A stretch of 42,342 nucleotides of DNA from an uncultured Prochlorococcus sp. (GCA_902624105.1 CACNWH010000010.1:1-42342), one strand, 5' to 3'. Shown: positions 10,020-21,726, counted from the first letter of the stretch. Made by a program: numbers and translations. Notes: generated from the letters alone by a model not told the origin.

Positions 10020-10766
10020 ATGTCAAAAGCACGTATTCTAGTTGTTGATGATGAACCAGCAGTATTAAAAGTTTTGGTCACAAGACTTCAATTGGCAGGT
10101 TATGAAGTATTTTCCGCAACCAATGGAGAAGAGGCTATAGAGTCTTTCCATAGAGAAGACCCAGATTTGATTGTCCTAGATGTTATGCTTCCTAAAATGG
10201 ATGGTTTTGCGGTCTGTAGAAGGATTAGAGCAGAGTCTGTAGTTCCAATAATTTTCTTAACAGCCCTTGAAGCAATTTCTGAAAGAGTTGCTGGTTTAGA
10301 TTTAGGAGCTGATGATTATCTCTCTAAACCATTTAGTCCTAAAGAGTTGGAGGCAAGAATTGCAACCATCTTAAGAAGAATGGGACCAAGCGTCTCTGTT
10401 ACAGAGACTAAAGAAGTGCCTTCTGGAAAAGGTGTCATGAAGTTTGGCAATTTAGTAGTAGATACAAATAGACGTCAAGTTTCACGGGCTGGAGAAAGGA
10501 TAAGTTTAACTTATACCGAATTTAGTCTTCTCGAATTATTGTTTGATGAACCAGGCAAGGTTGTACCAAGGGCTGAAATCCTGGAGCAATTATGGGGCTA
10601 TCCTCCAAGAAGAGCTGCTGATCTTAGAGTCGTTGATGTATATGTAGCTCGATTAAGAGGTAAGCTAGAGCCTGATCCTCGGAATCCAGAGTTAATACTT
10701 ACTGTCAGAGGAATTGGATATGCTTCTCAACGCGTAGGAGAAACTGCGACATCTTTGGCAAGTTGA
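10020..10766 (+). CDS. rpaB: Two-component response regulator RpaB (Ycf27)
   Basis: A 248-residue OmpR-family regulator. The receiver domain (about 1-120) has the acidic pocket Asp10/Asp11, phosphoacceptor Asp54 in LIVLDVMLPKMDG, Thr81 and Lys103. The winged-helix DNA-binding domain (about 140-240) contains YTEFSLLELL, WGYPPRRAADLRVVDVYVARLR and TVRGIGY. The PPRRAADLRVVDV recognition segment and overall sequence match RpaB/Ycf27 rather than RpaA. RpaB binds HLR1 direct repeats, represses high-light genes in low light, and supports PSI gene expression. The gene precedes lysS by 46 bp. An HLR1-like site lies upstream of psaC in this window. Confidence 0.93.
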   Translation: MSKARILVVDDEPAVLKVLVTRLQLAGYEVFSATNGEEAIESFHREDPDLIVLDVMLPKMDGFAVCRRIRAESVVPIIFLTALEAISERVAGLDLGADDYLSKPFSPKELEARIATILRRMGPSVSVTETKEVPSGKGVMKFGNLVVDTNRRQVSRAGERISLTYTEFSLLELLFDEPGKVVPRAEILEQLWGYPPRRAADLRVVDVYVARLRGKLEPDPRNPELILTVRGIGYASQRVGETATSLAS

Positions 10767-10812
10767 AATTTATTTTGATAACTTTATTAAATAAAACTTA
10801 GGTAAACAAATT

Positions 10813-12309
10813 TTGTCAGAATTTAGAGAAGCACGCTTGAGTAAAGCAAAAATTTTAATTAGTAAGGGTTTTAGTCCATATAGTGATAATTTTAAAGTTA
10901 CTCATTCAACAAAATATCTAAATGATAATTTTAGCTACCTCAAGAATGGTGAAGAGTTTGATCTTGATGTCTCTATCGCAGGAAGAGTTTTAGCGAAACG
11001 TGTAATGGGTAAGATTGCTTTCTTTAGTATTAGTGATCAAGAAGGTTCCATACAACTTTATCTTGAGAAGTTAATCATTGATTCGGATAACAAAAATAAA
11101 AAATTAGGGTTCGAAGATCTTAAAGAATTAGTTGATATTGGTGACTGGATTGGTGTTCATGGAATTATTAAAAAAACTAATAAAGGTGAATTATCAATCA
11201 AAGTTTTTAGATGGCAAATGCTGTCTAAATCTCTACAACCTTTGCCTGATAAATGGCACGGTCTTACAGATATTGAAAAAAGGTATAGACAAAGATATCT
11301 TGATCTGATAGTTAATCCTCGCTCAAAAGATGTATTTAAAACTAGAGCCTTTTGTATTAGTTTAATTCGAAGATGGCTGGATGAAAGAGATTTCTTAGAA
11401 ATTGAGACTCCCATTCTTCAGTCTGAAGCTGGTGGGGCTGAAGCGAGACCTTTTATTACTCACCATAATACTTTGGATATACCTCTATATCTAAGAATTG
11501 CTACGGAATTACATCTCAAGAGAATGGTCGTAGGAGGGTTCGAGAAGGTTTATGAGTTAGGGAGGATTTTTCGCAACGAAGGCATCAGTACAAAACATAA
11601 TCCTGAATTTACTTCAGTGGAGATTTATCAAGCATTCGCAAATTACGTAGATATGATGCAATTAACAGAAGAATTAATATCTCATCTTGTTAAAACAATT
11701 TGTAAAACTTTGGAAATTAATTATCAAGGTCAACAAATTAATTTTGCTCAACCTTGGGAAAGGATATCTATGAAAGATTCTGTGAAAAAGTTTACGGGAA
11801 TTGATTTTGATTCATTCAATGGAGACTTTAGAAAAGCTAAAGAAACTTTAATAAAGCAAAATATTCAAATTTCCTCCAAAATAAATACACTTGGTAGATT
11901 ATTAAATGAGATTTTTGAACAGAAGGTTGAATCTAATTTAATTCAACCTACTTTTATTATTGATTATCCAATTGAAATTTCTCCACTAGCAAGAAGACAT
12001 GACAATAACAAAGATTTTGTTCAAAGGTTTGAATTGTTTATTGCAGGAAGGGAAATTGCAAATGCTTTTAGCGAACTTATTGATCCGCTAGATCAAAGAG
12101 AAAGGTTAGAGTTGCAGCAATCTTTAAGAGATGCCGGAGATCTAGAAGCACACTGTATTGATGAAGATTTTTTACAAGCTTTAGAGATAGGGATGCCTCC
12201 TACTGGAGGATTGGGGATTGGGATAGATCGTTTAATAATGCTCATAACTAATAGCGCATCAATAAGAGATGTGATTCCTTTCCCATTACTAAAACCAGAA
12301 TATAGTTAA
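10813..12309 (+). CDS. lysS: Lysyl-tRNA synthetase (class II)
   Basis: A 498-residue class II LysRS starting at TTG. The anticodon-binding OB fold occupies about residues 50-160 ([19 protein letters not shown]). The catalytic domain shows motif 1 ([21 protein letters not shown]), motif 2 ([17 protein letters not shown]) and motif 3 ([12 protein letters not shown]). It attaches lysine to tRNA-Lys. The TTG start gives the family-like [13 protein letters not shown]-terminus. The gene lies downstream of rpaB in the same direction. Confidence 0.97.
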   Translation: MSEFREARLSKAKILISKGFSPYSDNFKVTHSTKYLNDNFSYLKNGEEFDLDVSIAGRVLAKRVMGKIAFFSISDQEGSIQLYLEKLIIDSDNKNKKLGFEDLKELVDIGDWIGVHGIIKKTNKGELSIKVFRWQMLSKSLQPLPDKWHGLTDIEKRYRQRYLDLIVNPRSKDVFKTRAFCISLIRRWLDERDFLEIETPILQSEAGGAEARPFITHHNTLDIPLYLRIATELHLKRMVVGGFEKVYELGRIFRNEGISTKHNPEFTSVEIYQAFANYVDMMQLTEELISHLVKTICKTLEINYQGQQINFAQPWERISMKDSVKKFTGIDFDSFNGDFRKAKETLIKQNIQISSKINTLGRLLNEIFEQKVESNLIQPTFIIDYPIEISPLARRHDNNKDFVQRFELFIAGREIANAFSELIDPLDQRERLELQQSLRDAGDLEAHCIDEDFLQALEIGMPPTGGLGIGIDRLIMLITNSASIRDVIPFPLLKPEYS

Positions 12310-12376
12310 AATAAATCTTAAAAATTTACCTTGGATGAAGTAAAATAAATAAATTGATCCAATACGAAATTTTTAA

Positions 12377-12625
12377 ATGAGTGGTGAACGTGTTGGTTTC
12401 CGCTTCAAGCACACAGATGCGGTTGTGAAAAGAAATCCTCAAGGCCGATCTAGAAGAGGCTGGGTTATGGAACCTGTTGAACAAACTACGAGCAGAGGCA
12501 CAAAAATGCCTGCTTACAAAATCAGATGGAGGGATAGTGAAAGACCAGAAATCGTCTTACAACATATGCTTATAGCAGATCCAGATCCTTCTCCTCCTCC
12601 AGATACAGTTAGTTTAAATCCCTAG
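12377..12625 (+). CDS. Conserved small cyanobacterial protein, function unknown
   Basis: An 82-residue basic protein (MSGERVGFRFKHTDAVVKRN...) with alternating hydrophobic and charged stretches suggesting a small beta-barrel, and a Pro-rich tail (PDPSPPPDT). It has no signal peptide or membrane segment. Its codon use and spacing look like a real gene: it stands 67 bp after lysS and ends 12 bp before the convergent smpB stop. I recognise it as of a conserved picocyanobacterial type but cannot name a function; an SH3-like RNA- or protein-binding fold is only a guess. Confidence 0.75.
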   Translation: MSGERVGFRFKHTDAVVKRNPQGRSRRGWVMEPVEQTTSRGTKMPAYKIRWRDSERPEIVLQHMLIADPDPSPPPDTVSLNP

Positions 12626-12637
12626 TAATATTTCTTT

Positions 12638-13111
12638 CTAGCGTATTAATGCTGATCTAATTTCTTTTCTAACATTTTTTGCTTTATCAGCTTGTCTTTT
12701 ATCATGAAGTTTTTTACCTTTGCCTACGGCTATTTTAATTTTTATCCATGATCCTTTTAAATATATTGATAATGGAATAATTGTTAATCCTTTTTTTTCT
12801 GTGCTGATTTTTAGTTTAATTATTTCATTTTTATGTATTAATAATTTTCTATCTCTTAGAGGGTCATGATTAAAATATTCACCAGCAGTTTTATGTGGTG
12901 AAATGTGAACATTCCTTAGCAAAATTTCATTATTTCTAAAAGTGCAATATCCTTCTCTTAAATTTGCTTTTCCATCCCTGATTGATTTGACTTCAGTTCC
13001 TAAGAGAGCAATTCCTGCTTCAATTGTATTGATTATTTCATATTGAAATTTTGCATACTTATTTTGTGCTAAGGATCTATTTATAAAATCTTTCTTTGAA
13101 TTTTTTTTCAT
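12638..13111 (-). CDS. smpB: SsrA (tmRNA)-binding protein SmpB
   Basis: A 157-residue SmpB. The OB-fold core shows the signatures NKYAKFQYEI, EAGIALLGTEVKSIRDGKANL and HISPHKTAGEYFNHDPLRDRKLL, then KGKKLHDKRQADKAK. The basic C-terminal tail mimics an mRNA codon-anticodon in the A site. It carries tmRNA to stalled ribosomes. The tmRNA gene is not in this window. The gene is divergent from ruvB. Confidence 0.96.
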   Translation of the reverse strand: MKKNSKKDFINRSLAQNKYAKFQYEIINTIEAGIALLGTEVKSIRDGKANLREGYCTFRNNEILLRNVHISPHKTAGEYFNHDPLRDRKLLIHKNEIIKLKISTEKKGLTIIPLSIYLKGSWIKIKIAVGKGKKLHDKRQADKAKNVRKEIRSALIR

Positions 13112-13163
13112 TTTAATCTTAAAAAAAGTTTCTCCAAGGAGTAAAAGCTATTAATCTTGCATT

Positions 13164-14219
13164 ATGGCAATAATCTCTTCAAATATAAATGAATCTAATT
13201 ATTCTCGCTCAAATAAGGAGCTAAGGATTATTAAATCTGAAATCCTTTCGGAAGATAAATCAGATTCACAAGTCATTTCAAATCGACCTAAATTTTTTAA
13301 GGAATTTATTGGTCATGAAAAATTAAAATCCTCATTAAAAATATCCATTGATGCTTCTTTATTTAGAGGGGAGTGTCTAGATCATTTACTTTTATATGGT
13401 CAGCCTGGATTAGGTAAGACAACATTAGCTCTTATAGTGGCTAATGAAATGAATACCACATGTAAGGTTATTAATGCTGCATCTTTAGAAAAACCTCGTG
13501 ATATTGTAGGACTGCTTCTAGGACTGAAAGAAAATCAGATTTTATTTATCGATGAAATTCATAGATTGAGTAATCTTACAGAAGAAATCTTATATCCAGC
13601 TTTAGAAGATTTTAAGTTGGATCTAACTATTGGAGCAAGTAGAGGTACTAGATGTAGGACCATTAATTTACCAAAATTTACTTTAATTGGAGCGACAACT
13701 AAGCTGGCCTCGATTAGTAGTCCATTAAGGGATCGATTTGGTATCTGTCACAAATTATATCTATATTCACCTGAAGATTTACAAAAGATAATTTTTAATT
13801 TTTCAAATCTTATAAACATAAAAATTGACGATGAAGCTAGCATTAGATTGGCATTATGTTCTAGGGGGACACCTAGAATCGCATTGAGGTTACTTAAAAG
13901 ATCAAGGGATTATTCTCAAGTGATTAAGAAAAATAATACTGTTTCAATTGAAATAGTTGAAAAAGTCCTAAATAATCAGAAAATTGATCGCAGAGGTTTA
14001 GATGAAATAGATAGGAGTTTTTTGAATTATTTATATCAAAATAATGGTGGTCCTATTGGATTAGAATCAATTTCTGCAGCTTTAAGCGAAGATTCTAGAA
14101 TGTTAGAATTTATTGTTGAACCATATTTAATTCAATTGGGTCTTATTTCTAGAACACCTCGTGGAAGAGTTCTTACTCCTTCTGGTGAAATTTATATAAA
14201 TGAATATTATGAAAAATAA
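13164..14219 (+). CDS. ruvB: Holliday junction DNA helicase RuvB
   Basis: A 351-residue RuvB AAA+ motor. It shows Walker A GQPGLGKT (residues 79-86, with Gln where most homologues have Pro), Walker B FIDEIHRL, sensor 1 [19 protein letters not shown] with the arginine finger, and a C-terminal winged helix ending RTPRGRVLT. RuvB hexamers drive branch migration with RuvA. An N-terminal extension of about 40 residues, Ser/Asn/Lys-rich, precedes the conserved [14 protein letters not shown] segment. It leads a tight co-directional group: the TPR gene begins 12 bp later. Confidence 0.96.
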   Translation: MAIISSNINESNYSRSNKELRIIKSEILSEDKSDSQVISNRPKFFKEFIGHEKLKSSLKISIDASLFRGECLDHLLLYGQPGLGKTTLALIVANEMNTTCKVINAASLEKPRDIVGLLLGLKENQILFIDEIHRLSNLTEEILYPALEDFKLDLTIGASRGTRCRTINLPKFTLIGATTKLASISSPLRDRFGICHKLYLYSPEDLQKIIFNFSNLINIKIDDEASIRLALCSRGTPRIALRLLKRSRDYSQVIKKNNTVSIEIVEKVLNNQKIDRRGLDEIDRSFLNYLYQNNGGPIGLESISAALSEDSRMLEFIVEPYLIQLGLISRTPRGRVLTPSGEIYINEYYEK

Positions 14220-14231
14220 ATTGAATCTGAT

Positions 14232-15002
14232 ATGAAGAAATTTTTATTTATTTTAATTTTTTTAATTTTATTTCTAAGAATTAATCCTGTTTTTTCTTTA
14301 GATGATAGAGAATTATTATTCAAAGATGCATTAAGTGCAAGCTCAATTGGTCAATTTGAAATTTCATTAGATAAGTGGAATCAATATTTAGAAAAATTTC
14401 CAGATGATGCAGCTGCTCTTAGTAACAGAGGAAATGTGAAACTTGTTATGGGAGATCCTAAAGGTGCTATAAAAGATCAAAATAATGCTATTGCCTTAAG
14501 CAGTAATGAATTAGATCCTTATATTAATAGAGGTATCGCTAAGGAATCACTAGGACTTTGGTCCGAGGCTAAAGATGACTATTCTCTTGTTATTTTTAGA
14601 GATAAGGATAATTTTTCGGCGATGTATAATCTAGCGAATGTTGAAGGCTCATTAAATAATTGGGAAAATGCTCGAAAATTATATGAAAATGCAGCTCAAA
14701 CAAATCCTGGTTTTGCGATGGCGAGATCAAGCTTGGCTTTAGCAGATTATGAATTGGGAAACTTTAATAAATCTGAGCAAGAATTGAGAAAATTAATAAG
14801 GAGATATCCTACGTTTGTTGATGCTAGAGCGGCTTTAACTGCATTAACATGGTCAAAAGGTAACTATGGCGAAGCTGAAAGTAATTGGGTTGCAGTAATA
14901 GAATTAGATCCACGATATGCTGAAGAAGATTGGCTACTAGAAGTAAGAAGATGGCCTCCAGCTCCTGTTAGGGATTTGATGAAATTTATTGCTTTAAAGT
15001 AA
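14232..15002 (+). CDS. Exported TPR-repeat protein
   Basis: A 256-residue protein with a signal peptide (MKKFLFILIFLILFL..., likely cleaved after PVFS near residue 22) followed by about five tetratricopeptide repeats. Typical TPR packing residues occur in segments such as AALSNRGNVKLVMGDPKGAI and ELDPYINRGIAKESLGLWSEA. A conserved tail contains EEDWLLEVRRWPPAPVRDL. It probably scaffolds a protein complex in the periplasm or thylakoid lumen; partners are unknown. It sits 12 bp after ruvB and 4 bp before the amidohydrolase. Confidence 0.88.
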   Translation: MKKFLFILIFLILFLRINPVFSLDDRELLFKDALSASSIGQFEISLDKWNQYLEKFPDDAAALSNRGNVKLVMGDPKGAIKDQNNAIALSSNELDPYINRGIAKESLGLWSEAKDDYSLVIFRDKDNFSAMYNLANVEGSLNNWENARKLYENAAQTNPGFAMARSSLALADYELGNFNKSEQELRKLIRRYPTFVDARAALTALTWSKGNYGEAESNWVAVIELDPRYAEEDWLLEVRRWPPAPVRDLMKFIALK

Positions 15003-15006
15003 ATTA

Positions 15007-16167
15007 ATGAATATGGATAATTTAGATAAAAAGCTTGATTTGGTTATTAATGAAATTATTGACATAAGAAGACATATTCATGCTCATCCTGAACTTAGTG
15101 GCTTAGAACATCAAACTGCAATTTTAATAGCTGGTTATTTAAGGAATATTGGTTGGGAAGTTAAGGAATCAATTGGTAGAACTGGAATTATTGCTGAATT
15201 TGGTCCAAGCGATAATGGATATATTGGATTGAGAGTTGATATGGATGCTCTCCCAATTCATGAAAATACTAATTTAGATTTTTCATCAACTTTAGATGGA
15301 GTAATGCATGCTTGTGGTCATGATTTGCATATTAGTATTGGTTTAGGAGTTGCTAAGTTAATTCAAGAATTTAAACTCAAATTTGGATTAAGAATAATAT
15401 TTCAACCAGCTGAAGAAATAGCATGCGGTGCTAAATGGATGATAGAGGATGGAGCTACAGAAAACTTAAAGAAAATAATAGGAATTCATGTCTTCCCTGA
15501 ATTGCCAGTTGGGAAAGTTGGTATTAAGGAAGGTAGCCTAACTGCAGCAGCTGGAGAACTTTCGATAGAGATTAATGGTAAATCTGGTCATGGAGCTAGG
15601 CCCTATGAAGGAATAGATTCTATCTGGGCGGCATCAAAAATTATTTCTGGTATACAAGAAGCAGTTACAAGAGAATTAAACGCATTAGATCCACTCGTGA
15701 TTACTTTTGGAAAAATCAATGGAGGCAAAGCTTATAATATATTGGCTGAAAAAGTTACAATACTTGGAACGGTTAGATGTACAAATGTAGATCTATTTGA
15801 CAATATAGGGCAATGGTTAAATTCAACAATCTCTTCTTTAGGGAGAACCTGTGGAGCTGAGTGTGTAATAAATTTTAGAAAGATTACTCCTCCAGTTAAT
15901 AATGATTTAGAGATTAATAGAGTTTTAAGAGAATCTGCTTTAAATTTATTTGGGTATGAAAATGTAATTGAACTTCAAAAGCCTTCAATGGGAGCTGAAG
16001 ATTTTGCCGAATTTTTAAATTATGTTCCTGGGTCTATGTTTAGATTAGGTGTCACTAAGAATGATAAATTTTTTCCTTTACATAGTGCTGAATTTAATCC
16101 TGATGAAATGGCTATACGCGTTGCAATTAAGTTAATTACAGATACTATTATTAGATTAAATGAATGA
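15007..16167 (+). CDS. M20D-family metal-dependent amidohydrolase
   Basis: A 386-residue M20D peptidase/amidohydrolase of the IAA-amino-acid hydrolase and hippuricase type. Metal ligands and catalytic residues are visible in HPELSG, RVDMDALPIHE, MHACGHDLH (Cys-His metal site), FQPAEEIACGA and the C-terminal MGAEDFAEF. A dimerisation/lid domain (about 180-295) carries SGHGARPYEGID. It hydrolyses N-acyl amino acids or similar amides; the substrate is unknown. It starts four bases after the TPR gene, and its last eight bases overlap the next small ORF. Confidence 0.92.
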   Translation: MNMDNLDKKLDLVINEIIDIRRHIHAHPELSGLEHQTAILIAGYLRNIGWEVKESIGRTGIIAEFGPSDNGYIGLRVDMDALPIHENTNLDFSSTLDGVMHACGHDLHISIGLGVAKLIQEFKLKFGLRIIFQPAEEIACGAKWMIEDGATENLKKIIGIHVFPELPVGKVGIKEGSLTAAAGELSIEINGKSGHGARPYEGIDSIWAASKIISGIQEAVTRELNALDPLVITFGKINGGKAYNILAEKVTILGTVRCTNVDLFDNIGQWLNSTISSLGRTCGAECVINFRKITPPVNNDLEINRVLRESALNLFGYENVIELQKPSMGAEDFAEFLNYVPGSMFRLGVTKNDKFFPLHSAEFNPDEMAIRVAIKLITDTIIRLNE

Positions 16168-16393
16168 AAAGACAAAAATGAAGTCCAATAATAATTACCA
16201 TTACACATTAGTAACACCGTTAATGATATTAATCGCTTTTTTAGGATTAACTTTTAAAGAAAATAAAAAGAAGTATTTTTATGTTCCTATTGGCATTACT
16301 GGCATTTATTTAGTAGCCGAAAGAGAATATACTAGAAAAATCAATAGAGCAAATATCCTAAATAAAATAAAAAATTTTCAAGAAAATAAATAA
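16160..16393 (+). CDS. Small membrane protein, function unknown
   Basis: A 77-residue protein with two hydrophobic stretches (about residues 17-30, LVTPLMILIAFLGL, and about 40-52, FYVPIGITGIYLV) separated by a Lys-rich turn and followed by a basic amphipathic tail. The ATG overlaps the amidohydrolase stop in an ATGAATGA arrangement, a typical translational coupling signal. That is the main argument that it is real. It is not recognised as a named family. Confidence 0.65.
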   Translation: MNEKTKMKSNNNYHYTLVTPLMILIAFLGLTFKENKKKYFYVPIGITGIYLVAEREYTRKINRANILNKIKNFQENK

Positions 16394-16463
16394 AATCTTA
16401 TTTTTTTACTTTTAAGTAATTTTTAGATGTTTTATTTGTTAAAAATAGCTATTAATGAATTAA

Positions 16464-16552
16464 AGCTAGGGGTGCTTGAACAATTATGTTCAAGCTGAGA
16501 TCATACCCTTTGAACCTGATTCAGTTAGGGCTGACGAAGGAAAGTGGATTTT
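16464..16552 (+). ncRNA. TPP riboswitch (THI element)
   Basis: The 5' leader of thiC contains the conserved THI-box segments in order: GGGGTGC (16469-16475), a P3-type hairpin GCTTGAACAATTATGTTCAAGC (16474-16495), CTGAGATCATACCC (16495-16508), TGAACCTGAT (16511-16520), then GTTAGGGCTGACGAAGGAAAG ending about 16545. This is the aptamer that binds thiamine pyrophosphate. It ends about 40 bases before the thiC ATG. No G:C-rich terminator is visible in the expression platform, so control of translation initiation is the likelier mechanism. Confidence 0.95.
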
Positions 16553-16571
16553 TGATCAAACTTAGTAATAA

Positions 16572-17966
<1,395 letters not shown>

Positions 17967-17974
17967 TGATCCCC

Positions 17975-19981
17975 TTATAAAATTTCTTTTGTTTTGCTAA
18001 CTACATTTTCAACAGTAAAACCAAAACTCTCAAGGCATTTCCCTCCAGGTGCAGAGGCTCCAAATCTGTCCATAGTAATGCATGCCCCATCAATACCAAC
18101 ATATTTATGCCATCCAAAGGAATGAGCAGCCTCAACTACAACTCGTTTTTTTACATTACTGGGTAAAACACTTTCTTTGTATGATTGTTCTTGCTCTTCG
18201 AAAAGTTCAACGCATGGCATTGAAACTACTCTCGTCTTTTTACCTAAAGTAATTAATTCTTTGCTTGCTTCAATGCAAAGGTTAAGTTCACTCCCAGTAC
18301 CTATAAAAATCACATCTGGAGTACCCTCACAATCAGATACGATATATCCACCTAATGCAACTTTATCAATAGATGTATTTTCTTGATTGGGCATTCCTTG
18401 ACGACTTAAACATAAAGCAGATGGTCTATTTCTATTCTCAATAGCAATTTTGTATGCCCCACTTGTTTCATTACCATCACCAGGTCTAAAAACAAGCATA
18501 TTAGGCATGGCTCTTAGAGAAGGAATCGTTTCGACAGGCTGATGAGTTGGTCCGTCTTCTCCCACTCCAATTGAGTCATGAGTCAATACATATATTACTC
18601 CTAGGCCACTTAGAGCTGATAATCTCATGGAACCTCTCATGTAATCTGCAAAAACTAGAAAAGTTCCTCCATAAGGAATTAGACCACTATTATGGTAAGC
18701 AATTCCGTTTAATATAGCTGCCATAGCATGCTCTCTAACTCCAAAATGTAAATACCTTTTTTCTGGAGAGTGAGCTTGAAAAGATCCACTTTCACCTTTT
18801 ATATCAGTGTAGTTTGAATGGGTAAGGTCAGCCGATCCTCCTATTAGCTCAGGAAGATTTGGACCAAGAGAGCCTAAACATATTTGAGAATGTTTTCTAG
18901 TAGCCAAACCTTTATCTGTCGGTGTATAAGAAGGTAAATCCTTATCCCAATTATCTGGTAATTCTCCATTTAACATTCTGGATAATTCTTTTCCTTCTTC
19001 AGGAAATGATTTTTTATATTCATCAAATTTCTGATTCCAATTATTTTCGCTAGTCTCGCCTTTTGTTATCGCTTGTCGGAAATGTTCATAAACTTCATTT
19101 GGGATCTCAAAAGGAGGATACTCCCAATTAAGGAATTTCCTTGTTAATTCGGCTTCTTCTTGACCAATAGCAGCTCCATGAATACCTGCAGTGTCTGATT
19201 TGTTGGGAGATCCATATCCAATTGTTGTAGAAATTTTAATTATTGAAGGTTTATCTGTAACTAATTTTGCATCCTGAATAGCTTTTGTTATTCCTTGAAT
19301 ATCATGATTGCCATCTTCTACATGCTGTACATGCCATCCATAAGCTTCATATCTTTTTAAAACATCTTCAGTGAAAGAAACATCTGTTCTCCCATCAATT
19401 GTTATTTGATTATCATCATATAAAGCTATTAATTTACCGAGTTTGAGGTGTCCTGCTAGAGAACATGCTTCTGAAGCAATTCCCTCTTGATTACATCCAT
19501 CTCCCATTATTACATATGTGTAATGATCAACAATATCAAAATTTGGTTTATTAAATTTTGCAGCAAGATGGGCTTCTGCGATTGCTAAACCAACTGCATT
19601 TGAAATGCCAGCCCCAAGTGGGCCAGTGGTTACTTCTACGCCATCAGTTTCAAAAGTCTCAGGATGACCAGGTGTTTTAGAGCCCCACTGTCTAAATTCC
19701 TTAATATCATCAATACTTACTGATTTATAGCCTGTTAGATGTAATAAAGAATATTGCAACATACATCCATGCCCAGCGGACAATACAAAACGATCTCTGT
19801 TAAACCATTTTGGATTATTTGGATTATGGTTCATTATATTTTGCCACAAAGCATAACCCATAGGAGCACAACCCATTGGGAGACCGGGATGACCACTATT
19901 AGATTTATTTACTGCATCTACGGCCAGCATTCTTATACTATTAACACAGAGAGATTCTAATGAAACGGTTGCAGAGACCAT
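17975..19981 (-). CDS. tkt: Transketolase
   Basis: A 668-residue full-length transketolase. The N-terminal signature [19 protein letters not shown], the thiamine diphosphate motif [13 protein letters not shown], the HGAAIGQ segment, the pyrimidine-domain [15 protein letters not shown] and [18 protein letters not shown] are all present. It transfers two-carbon ketol units in the Calvin-Benson cycle and pentose phosphate pathway. It follows fabF by 43 bp on the minus strand and may belong to the acpP-fabF transcript. Its cofactor pathway gene thiC is convergent on the other side. Confidence 0.97.
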   Translation of the reverse strand: MVSATVSLESLCVNSIRMLAVDAVNKSNSGHPGLPMGCAPMGYALWQNIMNHNPNNPKWFNRDRFVLSAGHGCMLQYSLLHLTGYKSVSIDDIKEFRQWGSKTPGHPETFETDGVEVTTGPLGAGISNAVGLAIAEAHLAAKFNKPNFDIVDHYTYVIMGDGCNQEGIASEACSLAGHLKLGKLIALYDDNQITIDGRTDVSFTEDVLKRYEAYGWHVQHVEDGNHDIQGITKAIQDAKLVTDKPSIIKISTTIGYGSPNKSDTAGIHGAAIGQEEAELTRKFLNWEYPPFEIPNEVYEHFRQAITKGETSENNWNQKFDEYKKSFPEEGKELSRMLNGELPDNWDKDLPSYTPTDKGLATRKHSQICLGSLGPNLPELIGGSADLTHSNYTDIKGESGSFQAHSPEKRYLHFGVREHAMAAILNGIAYHNSGLIPYGGTFLVFADYMRGSMRLSALSGLGVIYVLTHDSIGVGEDGPTHQPVETIPSLRAMPNMLVFRPGDGNETSGAYKIAIENRNRPSALCLSRQGMPNQENTSIDKVALGGYIVSDCEGTPDVIFIGTGSELNLCIEASKELITLGKKTRVVSMPCVELFEEQEQSYKESVLPSNVKKRVVVEAAHSFGWHKYVGIDGACITMDRFGASAPGGKCLESFGFTVENVVSKTKEIL

Positions 19982-20024
19982 TGTTTTAAATTGAGGTAAG
20001 TTGAATAGAAAGGCTTTGTTGATG

Positions 20025-21269
20025 TTATGTCAGTTTGCTAAAAGCTAGACAAACATTGTGACCACCAAAGCCAAAGGAATTTGAAAGAGCTACTCGAATT
20101 TGAGCATCTCTAGCGTTGTTTGGTACATAATCAAGATCACAATCTGGATCTCGATTAACGTAGTTAATTGTAGGAGGGATAAAATTATGTGTCAAAGAGA
20201 GGACACAAGCTACAGCTTCTATTCCTCCAGAGCCTCCTAACAGATGACCAGTCATGGACTTAGTTGAGCTTACAGGAATGAGGTAAGATCTGTCTTTAAA
20301 AATTGATTTAATGGCTGATGTTTCATTACTATCATTTGCTGAAGTACTAGTACCATGAGCGTTAATATAATCAACTTTATCAATTTCTAACGATGCATCT
20401 TCTAATGCAAGGTTAATAGCTTCAGCTCCTCCAGTTCCTCCAGGAGAAGGAGAAGTTATATGGTGTGCATCACAAGTTGTGCCATAACCAACGATTTCAG
20501 CATATATTTTTGCACCTCTATTTTTTGCATGTTCCAGAGTTTCTAAGATTAGAATGCCTGATCCTTCACCAATTACAAAGCCATCTCTCTCGGCATCAAA
20601 AGGTCTGCTAGCAGTATGGGGGCTATCATTTCTAAAAGATAGTGCTTTAGCACTTGCAAAACCAGCGACACCAAGTGGTGTAATACTTGCTTCAGCTCCT
20701 CCACAAATCATCGCATCTGCTTTACCAAGTTGTAATATTCTAAATGAATCTCCAATAGCATTAGAACCTGCTGCACAAGCGGTCGAAACTGATGAGCTTG
20801 GCCCTTTCGCTCCTAAAGCAATTGCTGCTAAGCCAGATGCCATGTTTGGGATCATCATGGGAACAGTAAAAGGACTAACTCTTTTGGGTCCTTTATGACT
20901 TAAAGTTTGTGCCTGAGTCTCCATTGTTAACAATCCTCCGACACCAGACCCAATAATTACTCCTACTCTAGAGGCATTCCTCTCATTTATTTCTAGCCCA
21001 GAATCATCAAAGGCTTGCTTAGCTGCAATCACTCCAAATTGAGAAAATCTGTCCCACCTTTTTGATTCTTTTGGCTCGATATAATTTTCAAGTTGAAGAT
21101 TTTTTACCTCTGCTGCAAATTTACATGGATGAAGGTTAGCGTCAAATAAAGTTATGTTTGAAACTCCATTTGCTCCTTTTTGAAGGCCGAGTAAATACTC
21201 CTCAATGTTATTGCCAATAGGAGTGACTGCTCCAATCCCAGTAATAACTACTCGATGGAAATTTCCCAT
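20025..21269 (-). CDS. fabF: 3-oxoacyl-ACP synthase II (KAS II)
   Basis: A 414-residue beta-ketoacyl-ACP synthase II. The catalytic triad is visible: Cys in [13 protein letters not shown] (about residue 165-170), His in [12 protein letters not shown] and His in [12 protein letters not shown]. The N-terminus [14 protein letters not shown] and C-terminus NSFGFGGHN are standard. It elongates acyl-ACP by condensing with malonyl-ACP in fatty-acid synthesis. It begins six bases after the acpP stop, in the same operon. Confidence 0.97.
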   Translation of the reverse strand: MGNFHRVVITGIGAVTPIGNNIEEYLLGLQKGANGVSNITLFDANLHPCKFAAEVKNLQLENYIEPKESKRWDRFSQFGVIAAKQAFDDSGLEINERNASRVGVIIGSGVGGLLTMETQAQTLSHKGPKRVSPFTVPMMIPNMASGLAAIALGAKGPSSSVSTACAAGSNAIGDSFRILQLGKADAMICGGAEASITPLGVAGFASAKALSFRNDSPHTASRPFDAERDGFVIGEGSGILILETLEHAKNRGAKIYAEIVGYGTTCDAHHITSPSPGGTGGAEAINLALEDASLEIDKVDYINAHGTSTSANDSNETSAIKSIFKDRSYLIPVSSTKSMTGHLLGGSGGIEAVACVLSLTHNFIPPTINYVNRDPDCDLDYVPNNARDAQIRVALSNSFGFGGHNVCLAFSKLT

Positions 21270-21275
21270 CCTAGA

Positions 21276-21518
21276 CTAACCTTTTTTTTCTTCAATAAAT
21301 TTAACAGCATCTCCAACTGTAGCGATACCCTCTGCTGCTTCATCAGGAATCTCTATGTCAAAAGCCTCCTCTAAAGCCATTACTAATTCAACAGTATCCA
21401 AGGAATCTGCTCCGAGATCATTTTGAAAGTTAGATCCAGATTTAACTTCGCCTGAATCTACACTTAGTTGTTCTGCAACAATTGCTTGAACTTTTTGAAA
21501 AATTTCTTCTTGAGACAT
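21276..21518 (-). CDS. acpP: Acyl carrier protein
   Basis: An 80-residue acidic ACP with Ser39 in the phosphopantetheine site [18 protein letters not shown] take the ATG at 21518 ([14 protein letters not shown]), the family-standard N-terminus; an in-frame ATG 54 bases further upstream would add residues unlike any ACP. It carries growing acyl chains for fatty-acid synthesis and is directly followed by fabF. It is divergent from psaC, and the 232-bp space between them holds the regulatory features listed separately. Confidence 0.96.
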   Translation of the reverse strand: MSQEEIFQKVQAIVAEQLSVDSGEVKSGSNFQNDLGADSLDTVELVMALEEAFDIEIPDEAAEGIATVGDAVKFIEEKKG

Positions 21519-21647
21519 AGTTATAAAATAAACAGAATTATTCTTTAAGATTGTATGCCCTTGAGTTAACAAGAGTGAAGCATATCTTAAATATTTTGTT
21601 TGATTGTTAGTAATTTTATTAAAAAAAGGTTGCTAGAGCAAATTTTT

Positions 21648-21677
21648 ATGTAACACGCGGTTAAGATTTACGACACT
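21648..21677 (+). pseudogene. Ghost copy of the first ten psaC codons
   Basis: Read as codons from 21648, the bases give Met-stop-His-Ala-Val-Lys-Ile-Tyr-Asp-Thr, against [10 protein letters not shown] at the start of psaC (21751-21780). Of 30 bases 26 match. Three differences are synonymous third-position changes (Val, Lys, Tyr codons), and the fourth turns Ser TCA into TAA. Similarity ends abruptly after codon 10, and the upstream flanks do not match. It could be a relic of an older or transferred psaC, or a retained mimic of the psaC initiation region. Confidence 0.6.
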
Positions 21678-21697
21678 ATTCTCATTTAATAGCTTGA

Positions 21698-21715
21698 TTT
21701 ACCGTGTTTGACAAT
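21698..21715 (+). promoter_or_regulatory. HLR1-like (RpaB-binding) box upstream of psaC
   Basis: The 18 bases TTTACCGTGTTTGACAAT match the HLR1 consensus, two (G/T)TTACA(A/T)(A/T) repeats separated by two bases, at 13 of 16 specified positions. The second repeat matches 7 of 8. It ends 35 bases before the psaC ATG. A possible -10 element (TATAAC, 21718-21723) follows closely. HLR1 is the known operator of RpaB, whose gene is at 10020-10766. The call is by consensus only. Confidence 0.45.
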
Positions 21716-21726
21716 ATTATAACTAA

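Noticed and set aside
9847-10032. A 61-codon minus-strand open frame between mreD and rpaB
   Set aside because: Its composition is that of AT-rich intergenic DNA, it overlaps the rpaB start, and it shows no domain features.
20554-20898. A 114-codon plus-strand open frame
   Set aside because: It is antisense to the well-supported fabF gene and reflects its codon structure.
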